DNA of 64,000 nucleotides. Origin: Achatina immaculata (lineage: Eukaryota > Mollusca > Gastropoda > Stylommatophora > Achatinidae). Location of the stretch: NCBI GenBank assembly GCA_009760885.1, contig CM019707.1:30565687-30629686 (forward strand), written 5' to 3'. A program made the translations under genes and the position numbers. The notes under the pieces are model-generated. The model worked only from the letters and a program-made list of their open reading frames with translations. It ran no database searches and had not been told where the DNA came from. Below, piece after piece: positions 11,266 to 23,099 of this stretch. The stretch's first letter is position 1. Every line of letters starts with the position of its first letter.

Positions 11266-12160
11266 CATTTTATTTGAATAAAAGGCACAGATATGATCGA
11301 AAATCCTTTATCAGTTTTCAGTATAGTTTACAACTGTCTGCTCATCTGGGTGTTTTTTGTTTTTTTTTTTTAGATTTTTAGAGCAAAATTAAGGTTACGT
11401 TTGTTATGTGTTTTTTCCCTTGTGGATTAACATTAGTGAAAAAAAACGCGACATACTGTCAAGGGGAAGAAAGTGTCTGGTGGGGAAAGAGCACTAGACG
11501 AAACTTAACTTGTTTACATGGTGAAGAAACAGCGTCAGGATACATTTATTATCAGACTTCCTGTTCCGGTGAAGTTATTTTTTTAAATGATTCGAGTCTT
11601 ATCATTGATATATGTGAAATTACTCATAAGATGGACCAATTAGTCACGAGAATATATATATATATTTCATGTTGGAAATCTTCTGAAAAAAAGTCACAAT
11701 TTAAAAAAAAAAAAATCAGTTACTTAGCAGATAAAACTGTCACGAGCGGCGCACACATCCGCCGGCCGTAGTTTGCCGACTCTGGCTTAATGGAATTATT
11801 AGGTAAAGGGACTTGATAATTACTGGAAATTTTGAAACTAATATACAACATGCGAGGCCGGAGAATATCGCAGTTAGCTAGCCAAGTGGCACAGGAAGGG
11901 GGGGGGGGGAGGGGAGGCAACAGATGTAGCTAGAGCGCAGAAAACTGAGAAATGTTATCAGTGAGCTGGAATTTGTGTGTTCCCTCGCTTCTAGATGAAG
12001 ATGATCCTACATCTGGGGTTGTTGTGATTAGTGGAAGCTGTCTAATCAAGAGCTGTCTGTTCAGGACGTTATTCTATCTTTCCTTGGAACATCCTGGAAC
12101 TTTATGTTCAGATATACGGTATCTAGATGATCCAGGCTGTATTTCCAGTTCTTTAGTTAC
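11266..12160. other. No gene recognised
   Basis: AT-rich DNA with A/T runs (11355, 11701) and a G-run at 11899-11910. No domain or splice pattern is evident. Confidence 0.4.
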
Positions 12161-12163
12161 GTG

Positions 12164-12165
<2 letters not shown>

Positions 12166-12221
<56 letters not shown>

Positions 12222-12232
12222 CTCTCTAACCT
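12166..12232. repeat. (CT)n microsatellite
   Basis: A long CT run with one CCT interruption. Confidence 0.97.
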
Positions 12233-12284
12233 CTAATTCATCCCACCTGTTTTTTTTTAAATCTCAGCATGATTATTAGATAAG

Positions 12285-12620
12285 CGATTTCATCTGTGAG
12301 GGTTCGTTTGTGGTTAAGATAAGTGGGGTTCATCCGTGGTTAGATAAATGGGGCTTATCCGTGGTTAGATAAATGGGGTTCATCCATGATTAGATAAGTG
12401 GAGTTCATCTGTGGTTAGACAAATGCAATTCATCATCTGTGGTTATATAAGTAGAATTCATCTGTGTTTAAATAAGTGGAATTCATCTGTGTTTAAATAA
12501 GTGGAATCTATATGTGGTTAGATAAGTGGAGTTCATCTGTGGTTAGATAAGTGGAGTTCATCTGTGGTTAGATAAGTGGAGTTCATCTGTGGTTAGATAA
12601 CTGGAGTTCATCTGTTCTGT
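12285..12620. repeat. 25-bp minisatellite
   Basis: Units contain GTGGTTAGATAAGTGGAGTT followed by CATCT. They are nearly perfect at 12515-12610 and more diverged to the left. Confidence 0.92.
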
Positions 12621-13280
12621 GGGTTCTCCTCTCCTTACTTTTCCCGCGAGCGTCCAATTCTTCACCCTTTTAAAAGAAAGATCATTCATTCATTCATTCA
12701 CCGAGAGGTTGGGAGTGTGGGAGTGGACACTTATCTTGAAACCGATACTAATCATCTTGTTATATCTGTCACTGCTCTTCTCTCGCTTTTCCTTTTAATT
12801 GCTTCTCAATAGTGAGATGAAAAAGAATTTCTTCCACTTTTTCGCTTTCTCTTTCTCTCTCTCTCTCTCTCATATTATAACAGTAACATGTACGCAGGGA
12901 CTGGGACTTTCTCCATTCATATTACACCGATAAAGCAGGAACATACACTGGCTGGAGATACCGAAAGCAGTGGTAGTAACATGCGGGATCTCTCATGAGA
13001 AAGCTGTTTGTTTAAGCAGAAGGTGGCGCTGTAGCAAGTTCAGCAACGGCCAGCATCTGCCCACCTTCGGAAGCCCCTGCAGGACATCATCATTGTGGCA
13101 GAACCCACAGGAAGAGGTTTCTAACCAGTTTTCGCTATGAAGTTGGCCTCACTTTTTTTTTTACGCCAAGAAAGTGAGACACTTAAAGAGGGGGGGGGGC
13201 AGATTTTAAATTTAATGAGACAGTTACATTCAAGCATTTGTTCTTAGTGATTATAAAACACCCTTAAATCCCCTATTTCC

Positions 13281-13548
13281 ATGCCATTAAGGCATATTGG
13301 GGATAGGGTGTTAGGCCCATATTTCCAAGACCATCGGCTCTTGAAATTTGTGATATGGGCAGTATCATGTACCTTCCCCCATATTTCTCTGGTACCCAGT
13401 TTTTTTAGGTTGGATGGCCCTCGGGGGCCTTTTTGGTGTTGTGATACCGGGAATAAAAAATCCCCCCCCCCCCATTTCTGGGACTTGAACGCGGTACCAT
13501 CGGATTGGTAGACAGAGCGTCTAACTACTCAGCCAACCAGGTCACATC
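13281..13548 (-). mobile_element. tRNA-derived SINE, minus strand
   Basis: On the minus strand the head at the right end reads TTGGCTGAGTAGTTAGACGC (A box) and GCGTTCAAGTCCC (B box). It is followed by a long G-run and a body with GGGTACCAGAGAAATATGGG and GGTCTTGGAAATATGGGCC, the same body as in the SINE at 10983. The head differs from that of the 13799 and 39370 copies. Confidence 0.82.
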
Positions 13549-13586
13549 CTAATAAGTGTATAAAGCTAAATACGTACGTGTATAAA

Positions 13587-13691
13587 CGTAGGAACGTAAA
13601 TGTATAAAAGCAGAAACAGCTTTATTACTTAACGAACACACAGATGTGACGTTTCGGCGTGAGCCTTAATCATATAAAAACACACATGACG

Positions 13692-13747
<56 letters not shown>

Positions 13748-13797
13748 AGATAAAATCTAAATTCACATGAATGCTGTGTTAAAAAAAAAATCAAATG
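13587..13797 (-). mobile_element. Penelope-like element, 3' terminal fragment
   Basis: This matches the left terminal part of the Penelope element at 34.7 kb: GTATAAAAG, CAGCTTTATTACTTAACGA, GACGTTTCGGCGTGAGCC, TTAATCATA, and an ATTCACATGAATGCT stretch. A GA microsatellite (about 13697-13740) has expanded inside it. No coding part remains. Confidence 0.75.
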
Positions 13798-13798
13798 T

Positions 13799-14058
13799 CT
13801 GAGTGACGAAGTGGCTAGTGCACTGGTCTCTCATGGCGAAGGTCGGGAGTTCGAATCCGGCCGGAGGCACCCCAGTCACCCCAGCTGTAGAAATGGAGTT
13901 GGGGAAGGAGAGCTGTACTCTTCTGGAGTTGGGGAAAGAAAGGCGGGCCAGGCGTGATACTGACCACATCACCCTCTAGTGTGCTGACAGGTCGAGGAAA
14001 ATATGGGCACTAACACCGTATCCCTATGTTCCTCTCCAGGATTACCTTTACCTTTATA
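13799..14058 (+). mobile_element. tRNA-derived SINE
   Basis: The A box is GAGTGACGAAGTGGCTAGTGC and the B box is GAGTTCGAATCCGG. The body has GGAGGCACCCCAGTCACC, GATACTGACCACATCACC and AAAATATGGGCACTAACACC, with the tail ATTACCTTTACCTTTA. A short internal duplication (GTTGGGGAAGGAGAG/GTTGGGGAAAGAAAG) lengthens it. It directly adjoins the Penelope fragment. Confidence 0.9.
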
Positions 14059-14426
14059 GTCATGCACTACTTACTGTGTGTTACTAAAGCTAAATACTTA
14101 AGTGCGGAAATTCTCCCCGACTTAAGTAAGCGGATCCCCCCCGCAGCTTAACGTAATTCGGAAGCTAGCGTCTCTGTGTGCTTTAAACAGTGGCTTCTGA
14201 TTCTGAAGACTTGGGTTGGAATCACTGTCACTGTAAAGTCTTGGGGTGGGGGTAAAAGAGTACTACCATTAATTCCTCAGTTCTCAACGTATTCTTCCCC
14301 ATACCGTCCAGAGCGGACGCGGGAAAACTTGTGTATAGTCGTCGGTTTAATTAACGTATTCCTGTATGCAGAAACATACACACGCAAACCCAGTGCAGGA
14401 AAACTCTGTTAACAGATAATTAGACT

Positions 14427-14734
14427 CATTCATTCATCCATTCATTCATTTGCATGTCCCTTGCGGAACTTTGCCTCCCTAACAGCGCTCTTGTAGGCCT
14501 CTCGATTGTTTAGCAAGATGGCCCGCTGCTGATGCATCCATTTGCAGATCATCAACGATGTCTTGCAGCCATCTTCGCCTTGGTCTTCCTGTCTTTATTT
14601 TTCCCATTATGTACCCTTCCAAGACAGTCTTCTCTAGATTCTCATGACGTTTAATGCGTCCAAAATATTTAAGTTTTCTCACTTTAATCCTCTTTACTAG
14701 CCAGCCTTCTTCAGTATTAAGTTCTTGTAGTAAC
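14427..14734 (-). mobile_element. RTE-A LINE, 3' fragment with TSD
   Basis: The TSD AATTAGACT (14418-14426 and 14735-14743) flanks a 308-bp piece that starts, on the plus strand, with the CATTCATTC tail. It reads on the minus strand from LQELNTEEGWLV through FGRIKRHENLEKTVLEGY to RRRWLQDIVDDLQMD. It is the last part of the RTE-A ORF, 5' truncated. Confidence 0.93.
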
Positions 14735-15114
14735 AATTAGACTAGTTTAAGAAATATAGGAACGTCTTGATTCAAGACTGATTCATGAATTCGCCTGTTC
14801 CTACTCTTAAAAGATATATAATCTAATTATAGTTATATTCGACGTTTACGTAACGTACCCCACTTCTGGGACCCCCCCCCCTTTTTTCACACGGAGATGA
14901 AAGCAAAGTAATGCAGATTTTTGCAGATGTAGCATGGTATTCGCGTCTTCAAAGAGGTATGAACCGTCAATTATCTGCTGGTTTCAAAGGGAGTAATGAT
15001 AGAGGACGTGGCTGGGTAGTTTGAGAGTCGGTGATTGGTTCAGTGATGCGGAACCTGATTTCATTTCACATGGGATTTTTTTTTTAACGAGTGTGTGATT
15101 GAGCCAGTCTTTCC

Positions 15115-15345
15115 TACTCTCTCTCTCTCTCTCTCGCGTGCCCCCCTCTCTCTCTCCCGTGCACTCTCTTGCGTGTCTCTATCTCTCTCGCTCGCTCTCA
15201 CGTGCACGCTGTCGCTCACTCTCATTCTCTCTCGTACTCTCTCTCTCTCGCATGCTCTCTTGCACGCTGTTTTTCTATCTCGCTTGCATGCTGTCTCTCT
15301 CTCTCTCTCTCTGTCTCTGTCTTGCGTGCTGTCTGTCTCCGTTTT
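15115..15345. repeat. CT-rich microsatellite region
   Basis: Interrupted CTCTCT runs with GCGTGC and GCATGC insertions. The overlapping open frames (SLSLSLS) are artefacts of the repeat. Confidence 0.9.
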
Positions 15346-15369
15346 ATGCCTCCTCTTCCTTCTTCTTCT

Positions 15370-15725
15370 TATTATTATTATTATACTACAAGTACCATCG
15401 TCTGCTACTACTTAAAACTATTACAGGTACTGCTTTTACTGCTACAACAACAACAATAACTACTACTACCACAATCTACAATCTACAACAGTACTACTAC
15501 AATCTACAACTACTACTACTACAATCTGCAACAACAACTACTACAATCTACTGCAGCAATAGCAACTACTACTACAACTACTACTGTTACTACAACTACT
15601 AGTACTATTACTACAAATACTACAACTACTAGTACTATTACTACAAATACTACTACAACTACTAGTACTATTACTACAAATACTACTACTACTACTACTA
15701 CTACAAATAATGCTGCTACAACTAC
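15370..15725. repeat. (TAC)n / (ACT)n trinucleotide array
   Basis: Variant trinucleotides (TACTAC, AACTACTAG, TACAAATAC). Open frames in several phases follow from the period of three. Confidence 0.95.
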
Positions 15726-16284
15726 AATTACCTGTTTAAATTTCTCCTGACGTCTTCGTTCTCTCAGATTTAACATTATCCACTTTTGTGAAGACATTAT
15801 CTACTCAGGAAAACCGTAAGCCAGCCGAGTTATTGAACCCCGTCCCCCTCCCAACACACATACACACGCACATAAAAGGTAGCTCTCGTACCTTCTAAGT
15901 TAATATCTCATTAGCCCAATCTCTGCATCCGGTGCATGGCTAATTTAACGGAGAGTTGTCGTTCCTGACAGATCTCAACAGCAACTTGCATAAAACGAGC
16001 CTTCTTACTTTCCTTTTTTTTGGGGGGGGGGGGGAGAGAGAGAGAGAGAGAGAGAGAGAGACAAAACGCGGATGTTCATTTGGGTGCCAGAGTAACATGG
16101 CGGGTCTTGATATGTATAGGGGGTATGTTTGTAAAAGTAAATGAAACACAGTATTTCCTTGTACTTCCGTGTACTTATTAAGTTTTCAAAATATAACTAA
16201 ATATATGAAGATTTCATAAATGCAGAGTGTTTTTTTTCTTCTTTTTTTAGGATAAAAGAAGCAATGTCATGTTTTAAAACACTA

Positions 16285-16495
16285 ATTGTGTCCTACTTAC
16301 CATCAGATAGGTCTAGATCTAGAGTACTTACCATCAGGCAGGTCTAGATCTAGAGTACTTACCATCAGGCAGGTCTAGATCTAGAGTACTTACCATCAGG
16401 TAGGTCTAGATCTAGAGTACTTACCATCAGGTAGGTCTAGATCTAGAGTACTTACCATCATGCAGGTCTAGATCTAGAGTATTTACCATCTGAGA
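16285..16495. repeat. 31-bp minisatellite with TCTAGATCTAGA palindrome
   Basis: About six or seven units contain AGGTCTAGATCTAGAGTACT followed by TACCATCAG. Each unit holds a perfect 12-bp palindrome. Confidence 0.95.
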
Positions 16496-16839
16496 TGCCT
16501 AGAACTACACGTCGAGGTTGTCTTGTTTTGATATGTTGCATTCTCGCTAAAATAATATCTGAAATAACCTTCTAACTACTTCTCCAGCCCGTCTAATATG
16601 TCTAGATCTACCTGGGATACATTCAAGAACAGTGATCTGGCCACAGGGCATGTCCATACCCCTATCTACATCACCAAAAATTGAAATTTCTCGGTCACAA
16701 ACTTCGTTTTTCACGCTCGAATTGCTCGTAACTAAGCACTTCTTCCGCCATTTTGTAAAAGGACATGCGCAGTTAACATGCGAACCAAAATGTGAATTGC
16801 AGTTATACAAAACAAAACATGTGCCACTACATGCACGGA

Positions 16840-16990
16840 AAATGTGGTGGGGGGGGGGAGAGTATCCATTCTTCTTAGGGCAGATGGGGCCCAATGGAGG
16901 CCTGTAACTGGGGGATGGGGTGGTGGGGATAGGGTCATGGTCAGCTGTGGTTCTTAAACCTTGATATTAGCACGGCAGCCATGTGTCGCT
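16840..16990 (+). repeat. Interspersed repeat, partial copy
   Basis: A G-run is followed by GGATAGGGTCATGGTCAGCT and GTGGTTCTTAAACC, then TTAGCACG. The order matches the right half of the 1285-1600 repeat. Confidence 0.4.
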
Positions 16991-17229
16991 TATTGCCAAA
17001 ACAGTATATTTATCTTTTTGCTTATAAACTCTTATCCCCTCCCAGTTTCCTTTTATCTGCCTCTTACATTTCTCAGATTATCTAGGTATCAGATGATGAT
17101 AAACACTTATTTATAGCCAGCTCCCTCCCCTAGCAGGACAGAGGGGATTATAGAAGGGCTATGAGTATTCCTCCAATCTTATCCACATTTTTTTCTTTCC
17201 TTGTCATTATTTCCTGCTTCTGGTAAAAT

Positions 17230-19790
17230 AAACATGTGGGAGAGTATACAGTGAAAGATAAAAGTTAAGTCAGATGAGAGAGTATACAGTGAAAGATAAG
17301 TCCGGTGGAGGAGTATACAGTGAAAGATAAAAGATAAGTCAGGTGGGAGAGTATACAGTGAAAGATAAAGATAAGTCAGGTGGGAGAGTATACAGTGAAA
17401 GATAAAAGATAAGTCAGGTGGGAGAGTATACAGTGAAAGATAAAGATAAGTCAGGTGGGAGAGTATACAGTGAAAGATAAAGATAAGTCAGGTGGGAGAG
17501 TATACAGTGAAAGATAAAGATAAGTCAGGGGGAGAGTATACAGTGAAAGATAAAAGATAAGTCAGGTGGGAGAGTATACAGTGAAAGATAAAGATAAGTC
17601 AGGTGGGAGAGTATACAGTGAAAGATAAAAGATAAGTCAGGTGGGAGAGTATACAGTGAAAGATAAAAGATAAGTCAGGTGGGAGAGTATACAGTGAAAG
17701 ATAAAAGATAAGTCAGGTGGGAGAGTATACAGTGAAAGATAAAGATAAGTCAGCTGGAGGAGTATCATTCATTCATTTGCATGTCCCTTGCGGAACTTTG
17801 CCTCCCAAACAGCACTCCTGTAGGCCTCTCGGTTGTGAGCAAGATGGCCTGCTGCTGATGCATCCATTTGCAGATCGTCAACGATGTCTTGCAGCCATCT
17901 TCGTCTTGGTCTTCCTCTTTTTCTTTTTCCCCATTATGTATCCTTCCAATACGGTTTTCTCTAAATTATCATGACGTTTAATGTGTCTAAAATATTTAAG
18001 TTTTCTCTCTTTAATCCTCTTCACTAGCCAGCCTTCTTCAATATTAAGCTCTTGTAGTATGGATATATTTGTTCTTTTTTGTGTCCACGATATTTGGAGA
18101 ACTCTTCTGTAGCATTTACATTCAAAGGCATTTATGTGTTTCTCAGCTGTTTTGTTAAGTGTCCAGGTCTCACAGGCATATGTTGCGATGGGAAAGATGC
18201 ATGCCCTTAAAAATCTTATTTTTGTGGTTCTGTCTGCTCCTCTCCACAGATTCTTTATTTAGGAGGAGTATACAGTGAAAAATAAAGATGAGTCGGGTGG
18301 AGAAGTATACAGTGAAAAATAAAGATGAGTCGAGTGGAGAAGTATACAGTGAAAAATAAAGATGAGTCGGGTGGAGGAGTATACAGTGAAAGATAAATCA
18401 GGCAGGAGAGTATACAGTGAAAGATAAATCAGGCAGGAGAGTATACAGTGAAAGATAAATCAGGCAGGAGAGTATACAGTGAAAGATAAATCAGGCAGGA
18501 GAGTATACAGTGAAAGATAAATCAGGCAGGAGAGTATACAGTGAAAGATAAAGATAAGTCAGCTGGAGGAGTATACAGTGAAAGATAAAGATAAGTCAGC
18601 TGGAGGAGTATACAGTGAAAGATAAATCAGGCAGGAGAGTATACAGTGAAAGATAAATTAGGCAGGAGAGTATACAGTGAAAGATACAGATAAGTCAGCT
18701 GGAGGAGTATACAGTGAAAGATACAGATAAGTCAGCTGGAGGAGTATACAGTGAAAGATAAAGATAAGTCAGCTGGAGGAGTATACAGTGAAAGATAAAT
18801 CAGGCAGGAGAGTATACAGTGAAAGATAAAGATAAGTCAGCTGGAGGAGTATACAGTGAAAGATAAAGATAAGTCAGCTGGAGGAGTATACAGTGAAAGA
18901 TAAATCAGGCAGGAGAGTATACAGTGAAAGATAAATCAGGCAGGAGAGTATACAGTGAAAGATAAAGATAAGTCAGCTGGAGGAGTATACAGTGAAAGAT
19001 AAATCAGGCAGGAGAGTATACAGTGAAAGATAAATCAGGCAGGAGAGTATACAGTGAAAGATAAATCAGGCAGGAGAGTATACAGTGAAAGATAAAGATA
19101 AGTCAGCTGGAGGAGTATACAGTGAAAGATAAATCAGGCAGGAGAGTATACAGTGAAAGATAAATCAGGCAGGAGAGTATACAGTGAAAGATAAAGATAA
19201 GTCAGCTGGAGGAGTATACAGTGAAAGATAAAGATAAGTCAGCTGGAGGAGTATACAGTGAAAGATAAATCAGGCAGGAGAGTATACAGTGAAAGATAAA
19301 GATAAATCAGGCTGGAGGAGTATACAGTGAAAGATAAAGATAAGTCAGCTGGAGGAGTATACAGTGAAAGATAAATCAGGCAGGAGAGTATACAGTGAAA
19401 GATAAAGATAAATCAGGCTGGAGGAGTATACAGTGAAAGATAAATCAGGCAGGAGAGTATACAGTGAAAGATAAAGATAAATCAGGCAGGAGAGTATACA
19501 GTGAAAGATAAAGATAAATCAGGCTGGAGAGTATACAGTGAAAGATAAATCAGGCAGGAGAGTATACAGTGAAAGATAAATCAGGCAGAGGAGTATACAG
19601 TGAAAGAAATCAGGCAGGAGGTACAGTGAAAGATAAAGATAAATCAGGCAGGAGAGTATACAGTGAAAGATAAAGATAAATCAGGCTGGAGGAGTATACA
19701 GTGAAAGATAAAGATAAATCAGGCAGGAGAGTATACAGTGAAAGATAAATCAGGCAGGAGAGTATACAGTGAAAGATACAGATAAGTCAG
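17230..19790. repeat. GTATAC satellite, 31/37-bp units
   Basis: The unit core is GAGTATACAGTGAAAGATAA. A 37-bp form includes an extra AAGATA (AAAGATAAAGATAAGTCAGG) and a 31-bp form lacks it (AAAGATAAATCAGGCAGG). The left part (to 17765) is mostly 37-mers with GTGGGAG, and the right part mixes 31-mers and GCTGGAGG 37-mers. An RTE-A LINE interrupts it at 17766-18261. The right end takes part in the 1.7-kb tandem duplication. Confidence 0.97.
17766..18261 (-). mobile_element. RTE-A LINE fragment inside the satellite, with TSD
   Basis: The TSD GGAGGAGTAT, taken from a satellite unit, is at 17756-17765 and 18262-18271. The left end has the CATTCATTC tail. The minus-strand content is the last part of the RTE-A ORF, from about the NLWRG codons to the end. 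Its 5' breakpoint (minus-strand start TAAATAAAGAATCTGTGG) matches that of the copy at 29916-30405. Confidence 0.95.
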
Positions 19791-20279
19791 GTGGGTCGTG
19801 GACGTGGGGTGTGTGTGTGTGTGCGTGCGTGCGTGCGCGCGCGCCCTGTTTCCGCTCATGTACCAGCGCTTTACTTAGAGACCTGGCATATTAGCGGCAC
19901 GTGCGGAGTTCCAGGGCATATTTTTTTTTTTGGTAGATGAGTTCATAGGTGGCACCTTGGACGATTTTTTTTTTTGGGGGGGGGGTGGGCGGTGGGGTGT
20001 TGTTTTGAAACTGCAAACTAGTTTTCTGTACACAGCCTGGAGACTGGGACGATATTGAAGGACATAAATGGGAGTCGAATTGGGAGTTGGCTACAGTGTT
20101 CCGCTTGAAATCTTGGGGATTCCTGTCCATTGCAGGAGAGGCCGTTATCGAGTCTTTGCCTGTAATACAGAGGAGATAAAACGGAGCGTCCCCCTTTTGA
20201 TTTGAGTAACTGGCTAGCTTTGTTTTCTCTGTCTGTGCAGGCGCGGTGAGGATGTTAGCCCTTAGCCGTGCTTATGACC

Positions 20280-20750
20280 TTCTTCCCCTCCCCCTCTTTC
20301 CTCATCCTCATCTTCCTGCCGCTCATCCCCTCCATCTCCCTCATACTCATCCTCCTCTTCCTGCCGCTCATCCCCTCCATCTCCCTCATACTCATCCTCC
20401 TCTTCCTGCCGCTCATCCCCTCCATCTCCCTCATACTCATCCTCCTCTTCCTGCCGCTCATCCCCTCCATCTGCCTCATACTCATCCTCCTCTTCCTGCC
20501 GCTCATCCCCTCCATCTCCCTCATACTCATCCTCCTCCTCATATCCTTCTAGTCATCTTCCTCATCCTCCTCCTCTTCCTGTTTCGCATACCCTCCTTCC
20601 TCTTCCTGATCCTCATCCCTTCCTTCCCCTCCTCTTCCTGCCGCTCATCCCCTCCATCTCCCTCATACTCATCCTCCTCTTCCTGCTCCTCATCCCATCC
20701 TTCCCCTCCTCCTTTTTCTTCCCCTCTTCCTCGTCTTCCTCTTCTTCTTA
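20280..20750. repeat. 45-bp polypyrimidine minisatellite, copy 1
   Basis: Units contain CTCTTCCTGCCGCTCATCCC and CTCCATCTCCCTCATACTC. The strand is almost purely pyrimidine. The 45-bp period keeps frames open on both strands (HPLHLPHTHPPLPAA on plus, MREMEGMSGRKRRMS on minus), so these are not called as genes. Confidence 0.95.
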
Positions 20751-20784
20751 TAAAAAGTTTCACCATAGATTCATAGAACTGAAC

Positions 20785-20928
20785 CTGTTTACTGTATGTG
20801 AAGTCAAGTGCCCTAGTTTACTGTATGTGAAGTCAAGTGCCCTAGTTTACTGTATGTGAAGTCAAGTGCCCTAGTTTATTGTATGTGAAGTCAAGTGCCC
20901 TAGATTACTGTATGTGAAGTCAGCTGGA
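20785..20928. repeat. 30-bp minisatellite, first block
   Basis: The unit contains GTTTACTGTATGTGAAGTCA then AGTGCCCTAG. The block is cut by the duplication junction. Confidence 0.95.
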
Positions 20929-21965
20929 GGAGTATACAGTGAAAGATAAATCAGGCAGGAGAGTATACAGTGAAAGATAAAGATAAATCAGGCTGGAGGA
21001 GTATACAGTGAAAGATAAAGATAAGTCAGCTGGAGGAGTATACAGTGAAAGATAAATCAGGCAGGAGAGTATACAGTGAAAGATAAAGATAAATCAGGCT
21101 GGAGGAGTATACAGTGAAAGATAAATCAGGCAGGAGAGTATACAGTGAAAGATAAAGATAAATCAGGCAGGAGAGTATACAGTGAAAGATAAAGATAAAT
21201 CAGGCTGGAGAGTATACAGTGAAAGATAAATCAGGCAGGAGAGTATACAGTGAAAGATAAATCAGGCAGGAGAGTATACAGTGAAAGATAAATCAGGCAG
21301 GAGAGTATACAGTGAAAGATAAAGATAAATCAGGCAGGAGAGTATACAGTGAAAGATAAAGATAAATCAGGCTGGAGGAGTATACAGTGAAAGATAAAGA
21401 TAAATCAGGCAGGAGAGTATACAGTGAAAGATAAATCAGGCAGGAGAGTATACAGTGAAAGATACAGATAAGTCAGGTGGGTCGTGGACGTGGGGTGTGT
21501 GTGTGTGTGCGTGCGTGCGTGCGCGCGCGCCCTGTTTCCGCTCATGTACCAGCGCTTTACTTAGAGACCTGGCATATTAGCGGCACGTGCGGAGTTCCAG
21601 GGCATATTTTTTTTTTTGGTAGATGAGTTCATAGGTGGCACCTTGGACGATTTTTTTTTTTGGGGGGGGGGTGGGCGGTGGGGTGTTGTTTTGAAACTGC
21701 AAACTAGTTTTCTGTACACAGCCTGGAGACTGGGACGATATTGAAGGACATAAATGGGAGTCGAATTGGGAGTTGGCTACAGTGTTCCGCTTGAAATCTT
21801 GGGGATTCCTGTCCATTGCAGGAGAGGCCGTTATCGAGTCTTTGCCTGTAATACAGAGGAGATAAAACGGAGCGTCCCCCTTTTGATTTGAGTAACTGGC
21901 TAGCTTTGTTTTCTCTGTCTGTGCAGGCGCGGTGAGGATGTTAGCCCTTAGCCGTGCTTATGACC

Positions 21966-22415
21966 TTCTTCCCCTCCCCCTCTTTCCTCATCCTCATCTT
22001 CCTGCCGCTCATCCCCTCCATCTCCCTCATACTCATCCTCCTCTTCCTGCCGCTCATCCCCTCCATCTCCCTCATACTCATCCTCCTCTTCCTGCCGCTC
22101 ATCCCCTCCATCTCCCTCATACTCATCCTCCTCTTCCTGCCGCTCATCCCCTCCATCTGCCTCATACTCATCCTCCTCTTCCTGCTCCTCATACCCTCCT
22201 ACTCATCCTCCTCCTCATATCCTTCTAGTCATCTTCCTCATCCTCCTCCTCTTCCTGTTTCGCATACCCTCCTTCCTCTTCCTGATCCTCATCCCTTCCT
22301 TCCCCCTCCTCTTCCTGCTCCTCATCCCCTCCCACTCATCCTCTTCCTGCTCCTCATCCCATCCTTCCCCTCCTCCTTTTTCTTTCCCCTCTTCCTCGTC
22401 TTCCTCTTCTTCTTA
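21966..22415. repeat. 45-bp polypyrimidine minisatellite, copy 2
   Basis: Same array as at 20280, with a different 3' part (CTCATACCCTCCTACTCATC) and a net loss of 21 bp. Confidence 0.95.
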
Positions 22416-22452
22416 TAAAAAGTTTCACCATAGATTCATAGAACTGAACCTG

Positions 22453-23098
22453 TTTACTGTATGTGAAGTCAAGTGCCCTAGTTTACTGTATGTGAAGTCA
22501 AGTGCCCTAGTTTACTGTATGTGAAGTCAAGTGCCCTAGTTTATTGTATGTGAAGTCAAGTGCCCTAGATTACTGTATGTGAAGTCAAGTGCCCTAGTTG
22601 ACTGTATGTGAAGTCAAGTGCCCTAGTTTACTGTATTTGAAGTCAAGTGTCCTAGTTTATTGTATGTGAAGTCAAGTGCCCTAGTTTATTGTATTTGAAG
22701 TCAAGTGCCCTAGATTACTGTATGTGAAGTCAAGTGCCCTAGTTTACTGTATGTGAAGTCAAGTGCCCTAGTTTAATGTATGTGAAGTCAAGTGCCCTAG
22801 TTTACTGTATGTGAAGTCAAGTGCCCTAGATTACTGTATGTGAAGTCAAGTGCCCTAGTTCACTGTATGTGAAGTCAAGTGCCTTAGTTTACTGTATGTG
22901 AAATCAAGTGCCCTAGTTCACTGTATGTGAAGTCAAGTGCCTAGTTTACTGTATGTGAAGTCAAGTGCCCTAGTTTACTGTATGTGAAGTCAAGTGCCCT
23001 AGTTCACTGTATGTGAAGTCAAGTGTCTTAGTTTACTGTATGTGAAGTCAAGTGCCCTAGTTTACTGTATGTGAAGTCAAGTGCCTTAGTTTACTGTA
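22453..23098. repeat. 30-bp minisatellite, main block
   Basis: About 21 units of GTTTACTGTATGTGAAGTCA plus AGTGCCCTAG, with scattered substitutions. Confidence 0.97.
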
Positions 23099-23099
23099 G

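Larger units (their letters stand above)
19236..22587. repeat. Tandem duplication, unit about 1.67-1.69 kb
   Basis: Copy 1 runs from about 19236 to 20921 and copy 2 from about 20922 to 22587. Each holds the end of the GTATAC satellite, a GT/GC-rich stretch, a spacer of about 400 bp, the 45-bp pyrimidine array and the start of the 30-bp minisatellite. At the junction (about 20917-20930) the 30-bp unit passes into a satellite unit through the shared word AAGTCA. The copies are offset by 1686 bp before the pyrimidine array and 1665 bp after it, so they differ mainly by array variation. Confidence 0.93.

Noticed and set aside
13799..13880. Functional tRNA gene
   Set aside because: A and B boxes are present but no acceptor stem closes, and the unit is repeated with a common body and tail, so it is a SINE head.
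16547..16894. 115-codon minus-strand frame with several cysteines
   Set aside because: No consistent domain spacing, and it overlaps a dispersed repeat and a poly-G run.
20246..20776. 176-codon proline/histidine/leucine-rich frame
   Set aside because: It is the translation of the 45-bp polypyrimidine array, and the duplicated copy at 21932 has a different C-terminal part and length.
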